Shown here one piece after another: positions 24,827 to 33,782 of a DNA stretch of 57,350 nucleotides. The DNA is from JBCCGG01 sp039029395 (lineage in GTDB: Bacteria > Pseudomonadota > Alphaproteobacteria > Kiloniellales > JAKSDN01). The stretch lies in NCBI GenBank assembly GCA_039029395.1, contig JBCCGG010000038.1:1-57350 (forward strand), written 5' to 3'. The notes under the pieces were generated by a model. The model was not told the origin of the DNA. It did not search any database and was given only the letters and a program-made list of their open reading frames with translations. The first letter of the stretch is position 1. Each line of letters begins with the position of its first letter. Position numbers and translations under genes: made by a program.

Positions 24827-27574
24827 TCAGTTTGTAAAGGGGTCTTGGACACCCGCCTCGGCCGGCGAGCGGGCGTCGATGATGTACTGGATTTCGGCCA
24901 GGCAGGTCCCACAATAGCTTCCCGCACCGAGCGCCTTGCCGATCGCCGAGACCGTCGCGCTGCCGGCATCGATTGCCGAGCGGATATCGTTCTCGCCAAC
25001 CCCATAGCAGGCGCAAACCATGCGCCCGGGATCGGGCTGATCGTCATGGAATACCTCGGTCAGAAAACGCTCCCGTTCGCGAGGGTCGCTGTAATCCTTC
25101 GATAGATGAGCCGAGACATGGGCCCGCGCCACGCGCACGGGTGTGCTCGAGAACAGAAAAGCGCTCAAAAGCCGCTCGCCGTCAAAGAAGGCCATGCGTT
25201 GGGCGCCGGTCGCCGGGTCCCTATGGACGTGAAGCTCTGCGTCATTGGCTGACGCGGTCATGACCCGGGCGTGGGCGCTCAAGTCTTCGATCTCCTGCGC
25301 GAAGGCAAATTCGCTGCGCCAGCCGGGCTCGGCTAGAACCGTAGCCCAGTAGTCCGCGGCGCTCATGTCGGGGCGTTCCGCGAAGACCGCGAAGCCATGG
25401 TGCGCGGCATTCAATGGCGCGATGCGGGCAGCTATGTTTTTCGATGCCGGTTGACCCGAAACCGCATCGGTCACGGCGGGAACCAGCTGGTTCACCCGGC
25501 CGTTCGATGCAAACTGATCGGTCCAATGCATCGAGAGGAAGAGGTCGCCAAGGCGCTGACCATCGGACAGGAGCGCCCGCGCGATCACCGCGCCCTGTGC
25601 GCTTTCGATCCGCACCAGCGTATCGTTGGCAATGGCAAGTTGGATCGCATCCTGCGGGTGGATCTCGCAATGAGGCTCGGTCATGTGCGCCGACAAGCGC
25701 GGGCTTTTGCCGGTGCGCGTCATGGTGTGCCACTGATCGCGCAGCCGGCCGGTGTTCAGAGTAAAGGGATAGGCCTCGTCTTTCCGTTCGGGCATCTGGG
25801 CGGATACCGAGATGAAGCGCGCGCGACCGTTGGCGGTAAAGAATCCGCCCTTGGCAAAAAAGCGTACTTCCTGATCCTCGAGACCGAGACGGTGGGGCCA
25901 GAAGAAAGGTTCCAGCTCATCGTAGGCGCGATCGGAGATTTCCGCATGGGCGCCGAGGTCGAGGTCGCGCCGACCGTCGTTCTCGAATGCGGTCATCGCG
26001 GCATACTCCCGGTAGATCGCGGCCGGTCCGCCATAGTCGAAGTCGCGCTCGAATCCCATGCGCTGGGCAACTTGGCAGATGTGCCACCAGTCGGGTTTTG
26101 CCTCTCCGGGCGCCGGAAGGAACGAACGCTGCCGGGAGATGCGGCGCTCCGAGTTTGTCACCGTTCCCTCTTTCTCGCCCCACGCCAGCGCCGGCAGCCG
26201 GACATGGGCGTGTCGCAGGGTATCGTTCTCGCTGACCACGTCAGAGACCACAACAAAGGGACAGCGTTTCAATGCCGCCTCGGCCACTTCCCCATCCGGC
26301 AGGGAATCGACGGGATTTGTGGCCATGATCCAGAGCGCCTTGATCCGCCCATTGTCGATTGCCCGGAACAGGTCCACGGCCTTAAGCCCCGGCTTGGTGG
26401 CAAGGTTAGGTGCCGTCCAGAAACGGTTGGCAATGTCCCGATGGTCAGGGTTCTCGAGGTCCATGTGGCAGGCCAGCAGATTTGCAAGTCCGCCGACCTC
26501 GCGTCCGCCCATGGCGTTCGGTTGCCCGGTGATCGAGAAGGGACCGGCGCCGGGTTTACCGATTCTCCCGGTTGCCAGGTGGCAGTTGATGATCGCGTTC
26601 ACTTTGTCGGTTCCGATGACCGACTGATTGATTCCCTGACTATAGATGGTGACTGTCTTTTCGGTGCTGGCGAATAGGCGGTAGAAGGCCTCGATCTCGG
26701 ACGCCGCCAGGCCGGTCTGGGCAACGATGTCGTCCATGGTCAGCCGGCGCGCTGCGGCGAGCGCGTCGTCGAACCCCTCCGTGTGCTCCATTACATAGGA
26801 ATGATCGACACGGTCATTTTCCGCGAGATAGGCGAGCAACCCGGAAAACAAGGCCAAATCGCCATCGGGTGAAATCGCCAGATGATGGTCGGCAATGTGA
26901 TTGGTCAGGGTGGCGCGTGGGTCAATGAGCACAACACGCATGTGCGGACGCGCCGATTTGGCCGCGTGAAGGCGTTGGTAGGTCACCGGATGGCACCAGG
27001 CGAGGTTCGAGCCGGCCACAACCACCAGGTCCGCCAGGTCGATATCCTCGTAGGTCCCGGGGACCGTGTCGGAGCCGAAGGCCCGGCGGTGCCCGGCCAC
27101 GCTGGAGGCCATGCACAAACGGGAGTTCGTATCGATGTTCGCCGAGCCGATGAAGCCTTTCATAAGTTTGTTAGCGACGTAGTAATCTTCGGTCAACAGT
27201 TGACCGGAGACGTAGAAGGCGACGCTGTCCGGCCCGTGTGTTGAGATCGCCTCGGAAAAACGCGCCGCAATCAGATCGATCGCGGCGTCCCACGAAGCTC
27301 TTTCTCCGCCGATCTCTGGGAACAGCAGTCGCCCCTCGAGGCCGACCGTCTCGCCGAGCGCGGACCCCTTCGAACAGAGCTTGCCATAGTTGGCCGGGTG
27401 GTCGTGGTCGCCCTTCACGAGGACCGATCCATCCGCGCGCCGGCCGGCAAGCAGGCCGCACCCGACGCCGCAGTAGGGGCAGGTGGTCCTCACAGCCGGC
27501 AGGAGATAGTCGCCGTGGCCCCAGTGGGAGTTGTCCCACAAGTGTGGTGCCGCCCGACCGTTTCTTGTTTTCAT
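24827..27574 (-). CDS. nasA: assimilatory-type nitrate reductase catalytic subunit (molybdopterin oxidoreductase)
   Basis: 915 residues from ATG 27574. The [4Fe-4S] cysteines are at 32, 35, 39 and 67 (CPYCGVGC...KLCSKGS). The molybdopterin domains follow, with NTNSRLCMASSVAGHRRAFG, then GINQSVIGTDKVNAIINCHL and NPVDSLPDGEVAEAAL. The C-terminal 60 residues form a BFD-like [2Fe-2S] domain with four cysteines (MVCACYGVGENDI...GSYCGTCLAEI), as in NasA-type enzymes. It would reduce nitrate to nitrite in the cytoplasm. No nitrite reductase (nirBD), transporter or cofactor gene is within the window, so it stands alone here. The upstream edge has no strong ribosome site. Confidence 0.88.
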   Translation of the reverse strand: MKTRNGRAAPHLWDNSHWGHGDYLLPAVRTTCPYCGVGCGLLAGRRADGSVLVKGDHDHPANYGKLCSKGSALGETVGLEGRLLFPEIGGERASWDAAIDLIAARFSEAISTHGPDSVAFYVSGQLLTEDYYVANKLMKGFIGSANIDTNSRLCMASSVAGHRRAFGSDTVPGTYEDIDLADLVVVAGSNLAWCHPVTYQRLHAAKSARPHMRVVLIDPRATLTNHIADHHLAISPDGDLALFSGLLAYLAENDRVDHSYVMEHTEGFDDALAAARRLTMDDIVAQTGLAASEIEAFYRLFASTEKTVTIYSQGINQSVIGTDKVNAIINCHLATGRIGKPGAGPFSITGQPNAMGGREVGGLANLLACHMDLENPDHRDIANRFWTAPNLATKPGLKAVDLFRAIDNGRIKALWIMATNPVDSLPDGEVAEAALKRCPFVVVSDVVSENDTLRHAHVRLPALAWGEKEGTVTNSERRISRQRSFLPAPGEAKPDWWHICQVAQRMGFERDFDYGGPAAIYREYAAMTAFENDGRRDLDLGAHAEISDRAYDELEPFFWPHRLGLEDQEVRFFAKGGFFTANGRARFISVSAQMPERKDEAYPFTLNTGRLRDQWHTMTRTGKSPRLSAHMTEPHCEIHPQDAIQLAIANDTLVRIESAQGAVIARALLSDGQRLGDLFLSMHWTDQFASNGRVNQLVPAVTDAVSGQPASKNIAARIAPLNAAHHGFAVFAERPDMSAADYWATVLAEPGWRSEFAFAQEIEDLSAHARVMTASANDAELHVHRDPATGAQRMAFFDGERLLSAFLFSSTPVRVARAHVSAHLSKDYSDPRERERFLTEVFHDDQPDPGRMVCACYGVGENDIRSAIDAGSATVSAIGKALGAGSYCGTCLAEIQYIIDARSPAEAGVQDPFTN

Positions 27575-27738
27575 TTCAGCTCTCAAAGCACCCAGGAACC
27601 TGACCGGCGAGACATTCGCCCATCAACCTCGAAAGGCGGATTGATTATCAGATGGCGACAATCGCTGTTCGGTTCAATCGGTAGGTTAAGGTGTTCGAAG
27701 GCCCGGATGCTCCCCACCAGGATGGCTCGCATTCCTGG

Positions 27739-28815
27739 TTACTGGTCTGGACCGGAGTCTTCTTCCCGCGCGTCGGCTTCCGGCGCTTCAGTAAAGGTCT
27801 TCCTGAGGTAGCTCTCCGGGTCGTTCGTGGTCTCGTTCGTTTTGAGGTCGGTCAGACGCTGGACCCGGTCGATCGAGATCTGGCGAAGTGCGAGTGCGGC
27901 GCCCCAATAGCCTTTGAGGTACAAGAGCCCGTCGCGCTCCTGCAGCTCGGCCAGCTCGATGCGGTGCTCGGTGACCGTGCCTTCCAATGTTTCGTAAACG
28001 AGGTACAGCTGGCGGTTCAGGTCCCGGGCCAACACTTTGACCTCGCCTTTGGGCGCGGTGAACAGCCTAAACTCGAAGCGCACGGGGCCGTCGGCCGTCG
28101 GTTGCCGGGCACGCTCCTGCTCCAGGCGCTCGGCCAGCTCGGGCGCCAATGCGACCATGGCCTGGGCCACGCGCTGATAGCAGGCGTCCTTCGAGAGCTC
28201 CGGCGTTCCGCCGACGGCCGAGAGGCTATGGGCACGTCGGGCCGCCGACCAGCGCCGCACCTGGGTCGAGAGCTTGGCGTCGCCGAGCACCACATTGACC
28301 ATCTCGACCCGAAGCGGCAGGGGGATCTTGCTCTGGCCGCTCTCCGCGCGAAACACCGCTTCGCTGTAGTAGGCGGCCGCTTCCAGGGCGCCAGCCTGAT
28401 CGAAGGTCACGTCCCGGCCCCAAAGATCCAAGCCCCATCGGGCCAGCGCGTCCGCCTGTTCGGCGCTGGCCGGCAGGGAGTCGCGCGGCGGCGGCAAGAT
28501 CAGGTCAAGCTCGATGATATCTGCCGCCAGCGCGGGTTGCGCCACGGGTTCCGGTTCCAGCTCGGCCTCGACCGCTGGCTCGTCGTCGACCGCTGGCAAT
28601 GGCTCGCTCGCCGGCTCCTCTGGCAGCTCCGATTCCTCTGGCTCTTCCGGCGCCAAGCTGGCTGGCGGCCGGGGCTTCATCACCAACAGCTGGAGCAGTG
28701 CGATCGGCCAGGCCAAGAACAGCCAGATGAACCACAGGAAGCCGTCACGCCCCTTGTTGATGCTCAAAGCCGCGACCGCGAGGCCCGGGAGCAGCCAAAA
28801 GGCGATGATCTCCAT
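27739..28815 (-). CDS. membrane-anchored protein with possible WYL-like domain
   Basis: 358 residues, not a recognised family. Two membrane helices occupy residues 1-46, followed by a Pro/Glu-rich linker (49-95), a helical part (115-235) and a beta-rich C-terminal part (245-325). That last part, around LYLVYETLEGTVTEHRIELA, then GLLYLKGYWGAAL and ISIDRVQRL, resembles the strand order of a WYL ligand-sensing domain, but the defining W-Y-L triad is not exact, so this is a tentative fold guess. It is divergent from the peptidoglycan-binding protein at 28955. A GAAGGG ribosome site precedes ATG 28815. Confidence 0.6.
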   Translation of the reverse strand: MEIIAFWLLPGLAVAALSINKGRDGFLWFIWLFLAWPIALLQLLVMKPRPPASLAPEEPEESELPEEPASEPLPAVDDEPAVEAELEPEPVAQPALAADIIELDLILPPPRDSLPASAEQADALARWGLDLWGRDVTFDQAGALEAAAYYSEAVFRAESGQSKIPLPLRVEMVNVVLGDAKLSTQVRRWSAARRAHSLSAVGGTPELSKDACYQRVAQAMVALAPELAERLEQERARQPTADGPVRFEFRLFTAPKGEVKVLARDLNRQLYLVYETLEGTVTEHRIELAELQERDGLLYLKGYWGAALALRQISIDRVQRLTDLKTNETTNDPESYLRKTFTEAPEADAREEDSGPDQ

Positions 28816-28954
28816 AACTACCCTTCAAAGAATCCAACGAACTCAAGCACGAGACTAACAAGATCGCGATAGGTGCCAAAAGCGCGCCGCCCTGTCCAGA
28901 GTAATGGCCCATCGTGCTAGGATGCAAATCCGAGAACCTGAGCGGGTAAGCCCT

Positions 28955-29518
28955 ATGAGCGGCAGCCTATCACTAGCCTGGACCTTGTCGGCGCTGATCG
29001 CCGGGCAAAGCCTGGTGTCCGGCCTGCCGAGCGAGATGAAGACAGTGCTGGCCGCCGAGGTTCGGCTGGAGGGCGCCAGTGTGCTGGTCGATAACCGCTC
29101 CGAGGCCGTCTGGCGGCGTTGCCGGGTCACCCTGAACGACCGCTACCGTCAGGCCATCGACGAGATCGCGGCCGGGACCCCGAAGGCGCTGCCCCTGGCG
29201 GCCTTCACCGATGGCGGCGGTGCGGCCTTTCAAGCGGAGCTGGAGCCGGTCTACGACCTCTTCATCGACTGCCGGTGGGCGCCCGAGGTCCGGGGCATCG
29301 CGCTTTTCCAGGCGCCCGATCGGGCGCGCCTCATGGTGGTCGAGGCCCAGCAGCTGCTGGCCCGCCAAGGCTACGACCCGGGCCCGCCGGACGGCCAGCT
29401 CGGCCCGCGCACCCAAGCCGCGATCCGCGACTTCCAAGAGGCTGGTGGCTACGACCCGAGCGGACAAGTGGACACGACGCTGCTCAACGCCCTGCGCGAA
29501 GGCGCGGCGGGAAACTAA
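28955..29518 (+). CDS. secreted protein with C-terminal peptidoglycan-binding domain
   Basis: 187 residues from ATG 28955 (an in-frame ATG at 28922 is also possible). The first 25 residues are hydrophobic and signal-like (SLAWTLSALIAGQSLVSG). The C-terminal 60 residues match the PG_binding_1 helical repeat: EAQQLLARQGYDPGPPDGQL, then GPRTQAAIRDFQ and VDTTLLNAL. This domain binds cell-wall peptide stems. The middle has two Cys that could form a disulfide. It converges with the TPR lipoprotein at 29515, the stops overlapping by 4 bp. Confidence 0.75.
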   Translation: MSGSLSLAWTLSALIAGQSLVSGLPSEMKTVLAAEVRLEGASVLVDNRSEAVWRRCRVTLNDRYRQAIDEIAAGTPKALPLAAFTDGGGAAFQAELEPVYDLFIDCRWAPEVRGIALFQAPDRARLMVVEAQQLLARQGYDPGPPDGQLGPRTQAAIRDFQEAGGYDPSGQVDTTLLNALREGAAGN

Positions 29519-30852
29519 TGCGGACAAGCCGGGCCGGACGCCGCTAGGCGCGCGCGGGCGTGGGTGAGTCTCTCTTCATTGCAATCTTTGGCCGCGCAAT
29601 GCTCCACGTATGTGTCGAAAGCGGGCAGGGCGGCGCAGTCGCCCAGCTTATCCAAGGCATAGCCCTGAAGATACCAGCTCTCGCCCCAGACCGGGTTGTA
29701 TTGCTCGGGCACGGAAAGCGACAGGGCAGTCTCCTCCAAAGCCCGGCGATAATCCTCGAGACCGAAGATCAGAGTCTGGGCGCGCCTGTGGTGCAGCGAC
29801 GGGTCTCCGATGTTGTAGGCAAGTGCCTCTTCCAGGTCCGCCATGGCTTCGTCGTAGCGCTCGTCTTTGTAGAGCGCGTCGGCCCGATGGGTCAGGATCC
29901 GCGGGTTGAGCGGATCGAGCCTGAGCGCCAGATCCCATCCGGCGTAGGCAGCCTCCGGATCGTCCAGCTGCCAATAGAGCAGTTGGGCGCGCCAATCGAG
30001 CACCTCGGCGTCGTAGGGCGCCAACTGCAGGAGCCGGTCATAGTCGAGCAGCATATCCTGGTGGCGATGAAGCGCCGCGTTGATGGCGATGCGAAGACTA
30101 AGATATTCGGGATGCTCGCCATTGCTGAGGGCTTCGTTGACGTGTGCGAGTGCGTGCGCAAACTTGCGCATAGAATTGGCGTTCCAAGCCTCGGCATAGT
30201 GTGGAAATCCGTACAGTGGTCTCATTTCAGTTTGGTTTGGTGCCGAGCGCACGTAGTTCCTAAGGAACGCGTTACCTTCATGTCCCCAACCTTGGAACCA
30301 GGAACCTAGGTTAAACAGATAGGCCCAATAGACAGCGGGTGAGTTTGGGGCTTGTGAGATCACTGTATCAAGAGTGTCTGGCCCGAAACCACCGGGACCT
30401 TTAGCCGTAAGAATTATACGCATGGCCAAGGTCTGCTTCCTATCTCGTTTCATGGCAAGTTTCGCGTCTGGACCTGGAGCGCCCGTCCCTGACCACGCGT
30501 GGGTATGGCGGTAACCTCGCGGCCGATTCTTGCGGCCTTCGCTGCGCCAGTAAACTTTCTGCCGGTGCTCGGCGAAGTAGGCGCGGGCCAGCAGCGGTAT
30601 TGCGGAGTCGTTGCGGGCGTGAACCCAGTCTTCGAGCGGCTCGACCAAGGCCGGGTCGGTGGTCGCAAAAGCGCCGTAGAGCGCTTCCAGCTCCGCCTCT
30701 GGCCGGCTGCTGTCGAGCAAGACCTCGAGCGCGTCGAAGTCGCGCGCTATCAACAGAGCACGCACTTGGAAGGGATCGGGTACTTGCGCCGAAGTCGCGG
30801 TGCCGCAGGCCGCAAGGCTGGCCAGCAGGAGAACGGCAAAGAGGCGCGCCAT
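29515..30852 (-). CDS. DUF4034/TPR-type lipoprotein, tandem paralog 3
   Basis: 445 residues from ATG 30852, 2 nt after the upstream paralog's stop. A lipobox-like LAAC ends the signal. Conserved with its two neighbours: the first block VRALL-ARDFDALEVLL, the LYGFP block after VRSAPNQ, and a C-terminal run of TPR-like helix pairs (ALRLDPLNPRILTHRADALY; MADLEEALAYN). This paralog has the most divergent middle: a basic insert near 110-145 and GWFQGWGHEG-type sequence in place of the PWWGGSM motif. The family looks like DUF4034 with TPRs; the role is unknown. It is probably last in a three-gene operon. Confidence 0.7.
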   Translation of the reverse strand: MARLFAVLLLASLAACGTATSAQVPDPFQVRALLIARDFDALEVLLDSSRPEAELEALYGAFATTDPALVEPLEDWVHARNDSAIPLLARAYFAEHRQKVYWRSEGRKNRPRGYRHTHAWSGTGAPGPDAKLAMKRDRKQTLAMRIILTAKGPGGFGPDTLDTVISQAPNSPAVYWAYLFNLGSWFQGWGHEGNAFLRNYVRSAPNQTEMRPLYGFPHYAEAWNANSMRKFAHALAHVNEALSNGEHPEYLSLRIAINAALHRHQDMLLDYDRLLQLAPYDAEVLDWRAQLLYWQLDDPEAAYAGWDLALRLDPLNPRILTHRADALYKDERYDEAMADLEEALAYNIGDPSLHHRRAQTLIFGLEDYRRALEETALSLSVPEQYNPVWGESWYLQGYALDKLGDCAALPAFDTYVEHCAAKDCNEERLTHARARLAASGPACPH

Positions 30853-30854
30853 GC

Positions 30855-32213
30855 TCACTTGTCCAGGCATTCGTCGTGCTCGTGCAGCACCTTGATCTTG
30901 TTGGCGGCGTAGTGGGTGTATTTCCCGTCGCAGTCCGCGCCCGCCTCGCAGAGTTCAAGGTAGCGCCGCAGGGCGGGCACGATCTCGCAGTCCAACAGCT
31001 TATCCAGGGCGTAGGCGTAGTTGTACCAGTAGGTGGCGTTCTTCGGCTTTAGCTCGGTCGCCCGCTTTAAGGCCTGGGCGCCTGGGCGGTACTGTTTCAG
31101 ACTGTAAACCTGGATCTTGCCACGCAGACCGTGGATCCTGTGGTCGCTCTCGCCATAGACCAGGGCGGCCTCGAGATCGGCCATCGCCTCGTCGCTGCGT
31201 TTCTCCCGGTAAAAGACGTAGGCGCGGCTGTAAAGGTTGTCCGGGTCCAGCGGGTCGAGCCGGATCGAGAGCCGCCAGTCGGCGTGGGCCGCCGCCTTGT
31301 CCTTGATGCGCCAGTAGAGAAGATAGGCGCGACCGCCCAGCGTATCGGCATCATGAGGCGAGATCTCGAGCATCCGGTCGAAGTCCGCCAGCACCTCGCG
31401 GTAGCGCTTGAAGGACCTATGAATTCCGGCGCGGCCTTTCAGGTAGAGGGTCTGATCGCCGTACGCGAGGGCCCGTTCGTAGGCGCTCAAGGCTTCCTCC
31501 TCAAGGCCCTTACGCTTGAGCAGCTTAGCCGCAACATAATCGGGATAGCCATAGAGTGCTTGCATGGCCTCCTGGTTCGGCGCCGTACGAACGTGGGTCT
31601 TCAAAAAATTCCGGATCTCCGCCATGGAGCCGCCCCACCAAGGCGTGATGCTGTGCAGGTAGACCGAGCGAATGGAGTAGGAGCGCGGCACCTCTTCCAA
31701 TCCGCGCAGCATTACCGTCTCGACCCATTCGGCGCCGCGCGCGTTGCCGATGCTGATCAGTAGACGATAGGCAAGGCTCAGCTTCGGATTGCGTTTGAGA
31801 GCGACGATTGAGTCCACCTGTGCCTGATCGAACAGCTCGCGCATGCGCTCGAAGCGGGCGGCGGGGGTTCTTTTTCGGGTCGCCGTGCCCCGGGCCGCCC
31901 AGCCCCGGCGCCAGTTGTAGTGGGCCCGCGCGAGCGGAGCCACGGCGGACTTGGGATTGGCCTCGTTCCAGGTGTCGAGCGGCGCCTCAAGATCCGGGTC
32001 GGTGGTCGAGAAGGAATTGAAAAGGGCGCTAACGCGGTCCTCGGAGACCTCCCCTGCTTCGAAGCGCGCCTGGGTCTCCCCAAGCAGCCGCTCCAATTCG
32101 TCGAATCGTTGGTCGAGCAAGAGCGCCCTGATTTCGAAAGGCGGCTCGAAATCAGACGAGTCCCACGCGCAAAGCACAAAGAGAAGCAAAAGAATACCGA
32201 AACAACGGATCAT
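30855..32213 (-). CDS. DUF4034/TPR-type secreted protein, tandem paralog 2
   Basis: 452 residues with an N-terminal hydrophobic signal (GILLLLFVLCAW; the Cys at 15 could be a lipid site). The N-terminal block reads FEIRALLLDQRFDELERLL. The DUF4034-like signature is TPWWGGSMAEIRNFL...VRTAPNQEAMQALYGYPDY. About five TPR-like repeats follow (SIRLDPLDPDNLYSRAYVFY and similar). A Cys pair near the C-terminus (CEAGADC) is conserved in position with paralog 1. Same strand and near-touching genes point to one transcript. Confidence 0.72.
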   Translation of the reverse strand: MIRCFGILLLLFVLCAWDSSDFEPPFEIRALLLDQRFDELERLLGETQARFEAGEVSEDRVSALFNSFSTTDPDLEAPLDTWNEANPKSAVAPLARAHYNWRRGWAARGTATRKRTPAARFERMRELFDQAQVDSIVALKRNPKLSLAYRLLISIGNARGAEWVETVMLRGLEEVPRSYSIRSVYLHSITPWWGGSMAEIRNFLKTHVRTAPNQEAMQALYGYPDYVAAKLLKRKGLEEEALSAYERALAYGDQTLYLKGRAGIHRSFKRYREVLADFDRMLEISPHDADTLGGRAYLLYWRIKDKAAAHADWRLSIRLDPLDPDNLYSRAYVFYREKRSDEAMADLEAALVYGESDHRIHGLRGKIQVYSLKQYRPGAQALKRATELKPKNATYWYNYAYALDKLLDCEIVPALRRYLELCEAGADCDGKYTHYAANKIKVLHEHDECLDK

Positions 32214-32257
32214 ATATTAAAAATAGCATTTTATCATCATTCGAGCAACTTTAACCT

Positions 32258-33586
32258 TCAAGGCCGATAGCACGGCCCGCCCTCGGCCATCAGTTCCTCG
32301 AAGGCGCGCTCGGCCTCGGCGACGGCGGCCGGCGCGCAGGTGCCGCTCTCCCGGCAGAGATCCCGGTAGCGCTGGAGCGCGGGCGCCGCGTTGCAGTCTT
32401 TGGCCTGGTAGAGGGCGTAGGCCAGAAAGTGCCAATAGTCGGCGCGCTCGGGCGCCAGCTCGATGGCCCGGCGCAGCTCTTGCGCGGCGGCCTTGTAGTC
32501 CCGGCGGTGCTCGGCCAGGAAGCGGCCGCGCCAGGCGCGCAAACCGTGGTTCGCGGCATGAAAGGCAAGCGCGCTCTCCAGGTCCGCCCAAGCCGCCGTC
32601 AAGCGACCCTGGCGCTCCAGGGCAAGCGCTCGGTGGCGCAGGATTCGCGGATCCAGGGGATCAAGCTCGAGGGCCAAATCCCAGTCGGCCATTGCGGACT
32701 CGCTCCGGCCCTGGCGCGCGAAGACTTGGGCCCGGGAGTCGAGCGCTTTGGCGTCATGGGGCCAGCGCGCCAGGAAGCGGTCGAAGTCGGACAGCGCGAG
32801 CTCCAGGTGGCCGAGCGCCATATGGGCGCGGCCGCGGTTGTCCAGATACCAGGCCTGTTCGCCGTAGCTGAGCGCCCGATCGTAGTGGGCGATGGCCGCT
32901 TCCGGCTGGCCGGCGCGCATCAGCTTCTCGGCCTCGATGAAGTCGGGAAAGCCGTAGAGCGTCTCCAGGGCGGCTTGATTCTCGGCCGGCCGCACGGCCT
33001 CCGCCAGGAAGGCGTCGATCTCCTCCATCGAGCCGCCCCACCAGGGGGCCAGACTGGCCAGGTATTGGAAGCGGATCAGGTAGGACTCCGGCTGGGCCGC
33101 CAGGCCGTCGCGCATAATCGCCGCACTGCGCCCGCCGCCGTGGGCCATGTCCAGGTCGATCAGGAGTCCGTAGGCCGGCGCCAGATCGGGCCGGCGCGCA
33201 AGCGCGGCAAAGGAGTCTTCCAAGGCCTGGCGGAAGTGGGCGTTGGTGGTGCCGTCGCCCCCTAAGCCCTGGCTGTCGCGCAGCAGCCAACCCAGGCGAA
33301 AGTGATAGTGGGCCCGGGCAAGCGGCGCGGCATAGGACGTTGGATAGTCGGCGTTCCATTGGTCAAGCGGCGCCTTCAGCTCCGGCGCCGAGGTCGCGAA
33401 GGGCGCCAACAGCTCGATCAGCGCATGCTCGTCTTGAGCGCCGGAGAAGAGATCCTCAAGCTCGTCGAACGCACCCTCGGTCAAGAGCGCGCGCAGGGCG
33501 AAGGGCGAGGGCTGCGCGCCGGCCCAGGTGGGCAATGGCGCCGAAAGCAGCACAAGCAGAAGGCAGCCCAGGCGTGCGAAGGTCAT
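32258..33586 (-). CDS. DUF4034/TPR-type secreted protein, tandem paralog 1
   Basis: 442 residues with a clear signal peptide (LLLVLLSAPLPTWAGA). The pattern is the same as the next two genes: FALRALLTEGAFDELEDLF, then APWWGGSMEEIDAFLAEAVR and ENQAALETLYGFPDF, then TPR-like helix pairs up to the C-terminus, where Cys residues recur (CRESGTC). TPRs bind other proteins; the family has no firm function. A short AT-rich gap (44 bp) separates it from paralog 2. The three genes differ enough to be an old duplication. Confidence 0.75.
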   Translation of the reverse strand: MTFARLGCLLLVLLSAPLPTWAGAQPSPFALRALLTEGAFDELEDLFSGAQDEHALIELLAPFATSAPELKAPLDQWNADYPTSYAAPLARAHYHFRLGWLLRDSQGLGGDGTTNAHFRQALEDSFAALARRPDLAPAYGLLIDLDMAHGGGRSAAIMRDGLAAQPESYLIRFQYLASLAPWWGGSMEEIDAFLAEAVRPAENQAALETLYGFPDFIEAEKLMRAGQPEAAIAHYDRALSYGEQAWYLDNRGRAHMALGHLELALSDFDRFLARWPHDAKALDSRAQVFARQGRSESAMADWDLALELDPLDPRILRHRALALERQGRLTAAWADLESALAFHAANHGLRAWRGRFLAEHRRDYKAAAQELRRAIELAPERADYWHFLAYALYQAKDCNAAPALQRYRDLCRESGTCAPAAVAEAERAFEELMAEGGPCYRP

Positions 33587-33642
33587 GATTGCGCGCCGAT
33601 TTCGATACTATTGCTCAATGTCAAACTCTCCGGAGTCGCTAG

Positions 33643-33735
33643 CTATGTCTGCTTTTCGCCTTGTTCCGCGCGGCCGTCGATTGCCTGCGACTCAGCCAGG
33701 ATGAGGAGCGCAGTGGCGAAGAGCAGTTTAGTCAT
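33643..33735 (-). CDS. 30-residue signal-peptide-like ORF, possible gene remnant
   Basis: ATG 33735 opens a 30-residue frame (MTKLLFATALLILAESQAID...) that looks like a signal peptide and then stops. It lies directly upstream of the three secreted paralogs on the same strand. It may be a tiny exported peptide or the remains of a fourth paralog's start. No ribosome site was seen. Confidence 0.25.
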   Translation of the reverse strand: MTKLLFATALLILAESQAIDGRAEQGEKQT

Positions 33736-33782
33736 GGCTGGCCCAACCCAAGGCGAAGATACCTCATTCAAGCAATAGGGCC

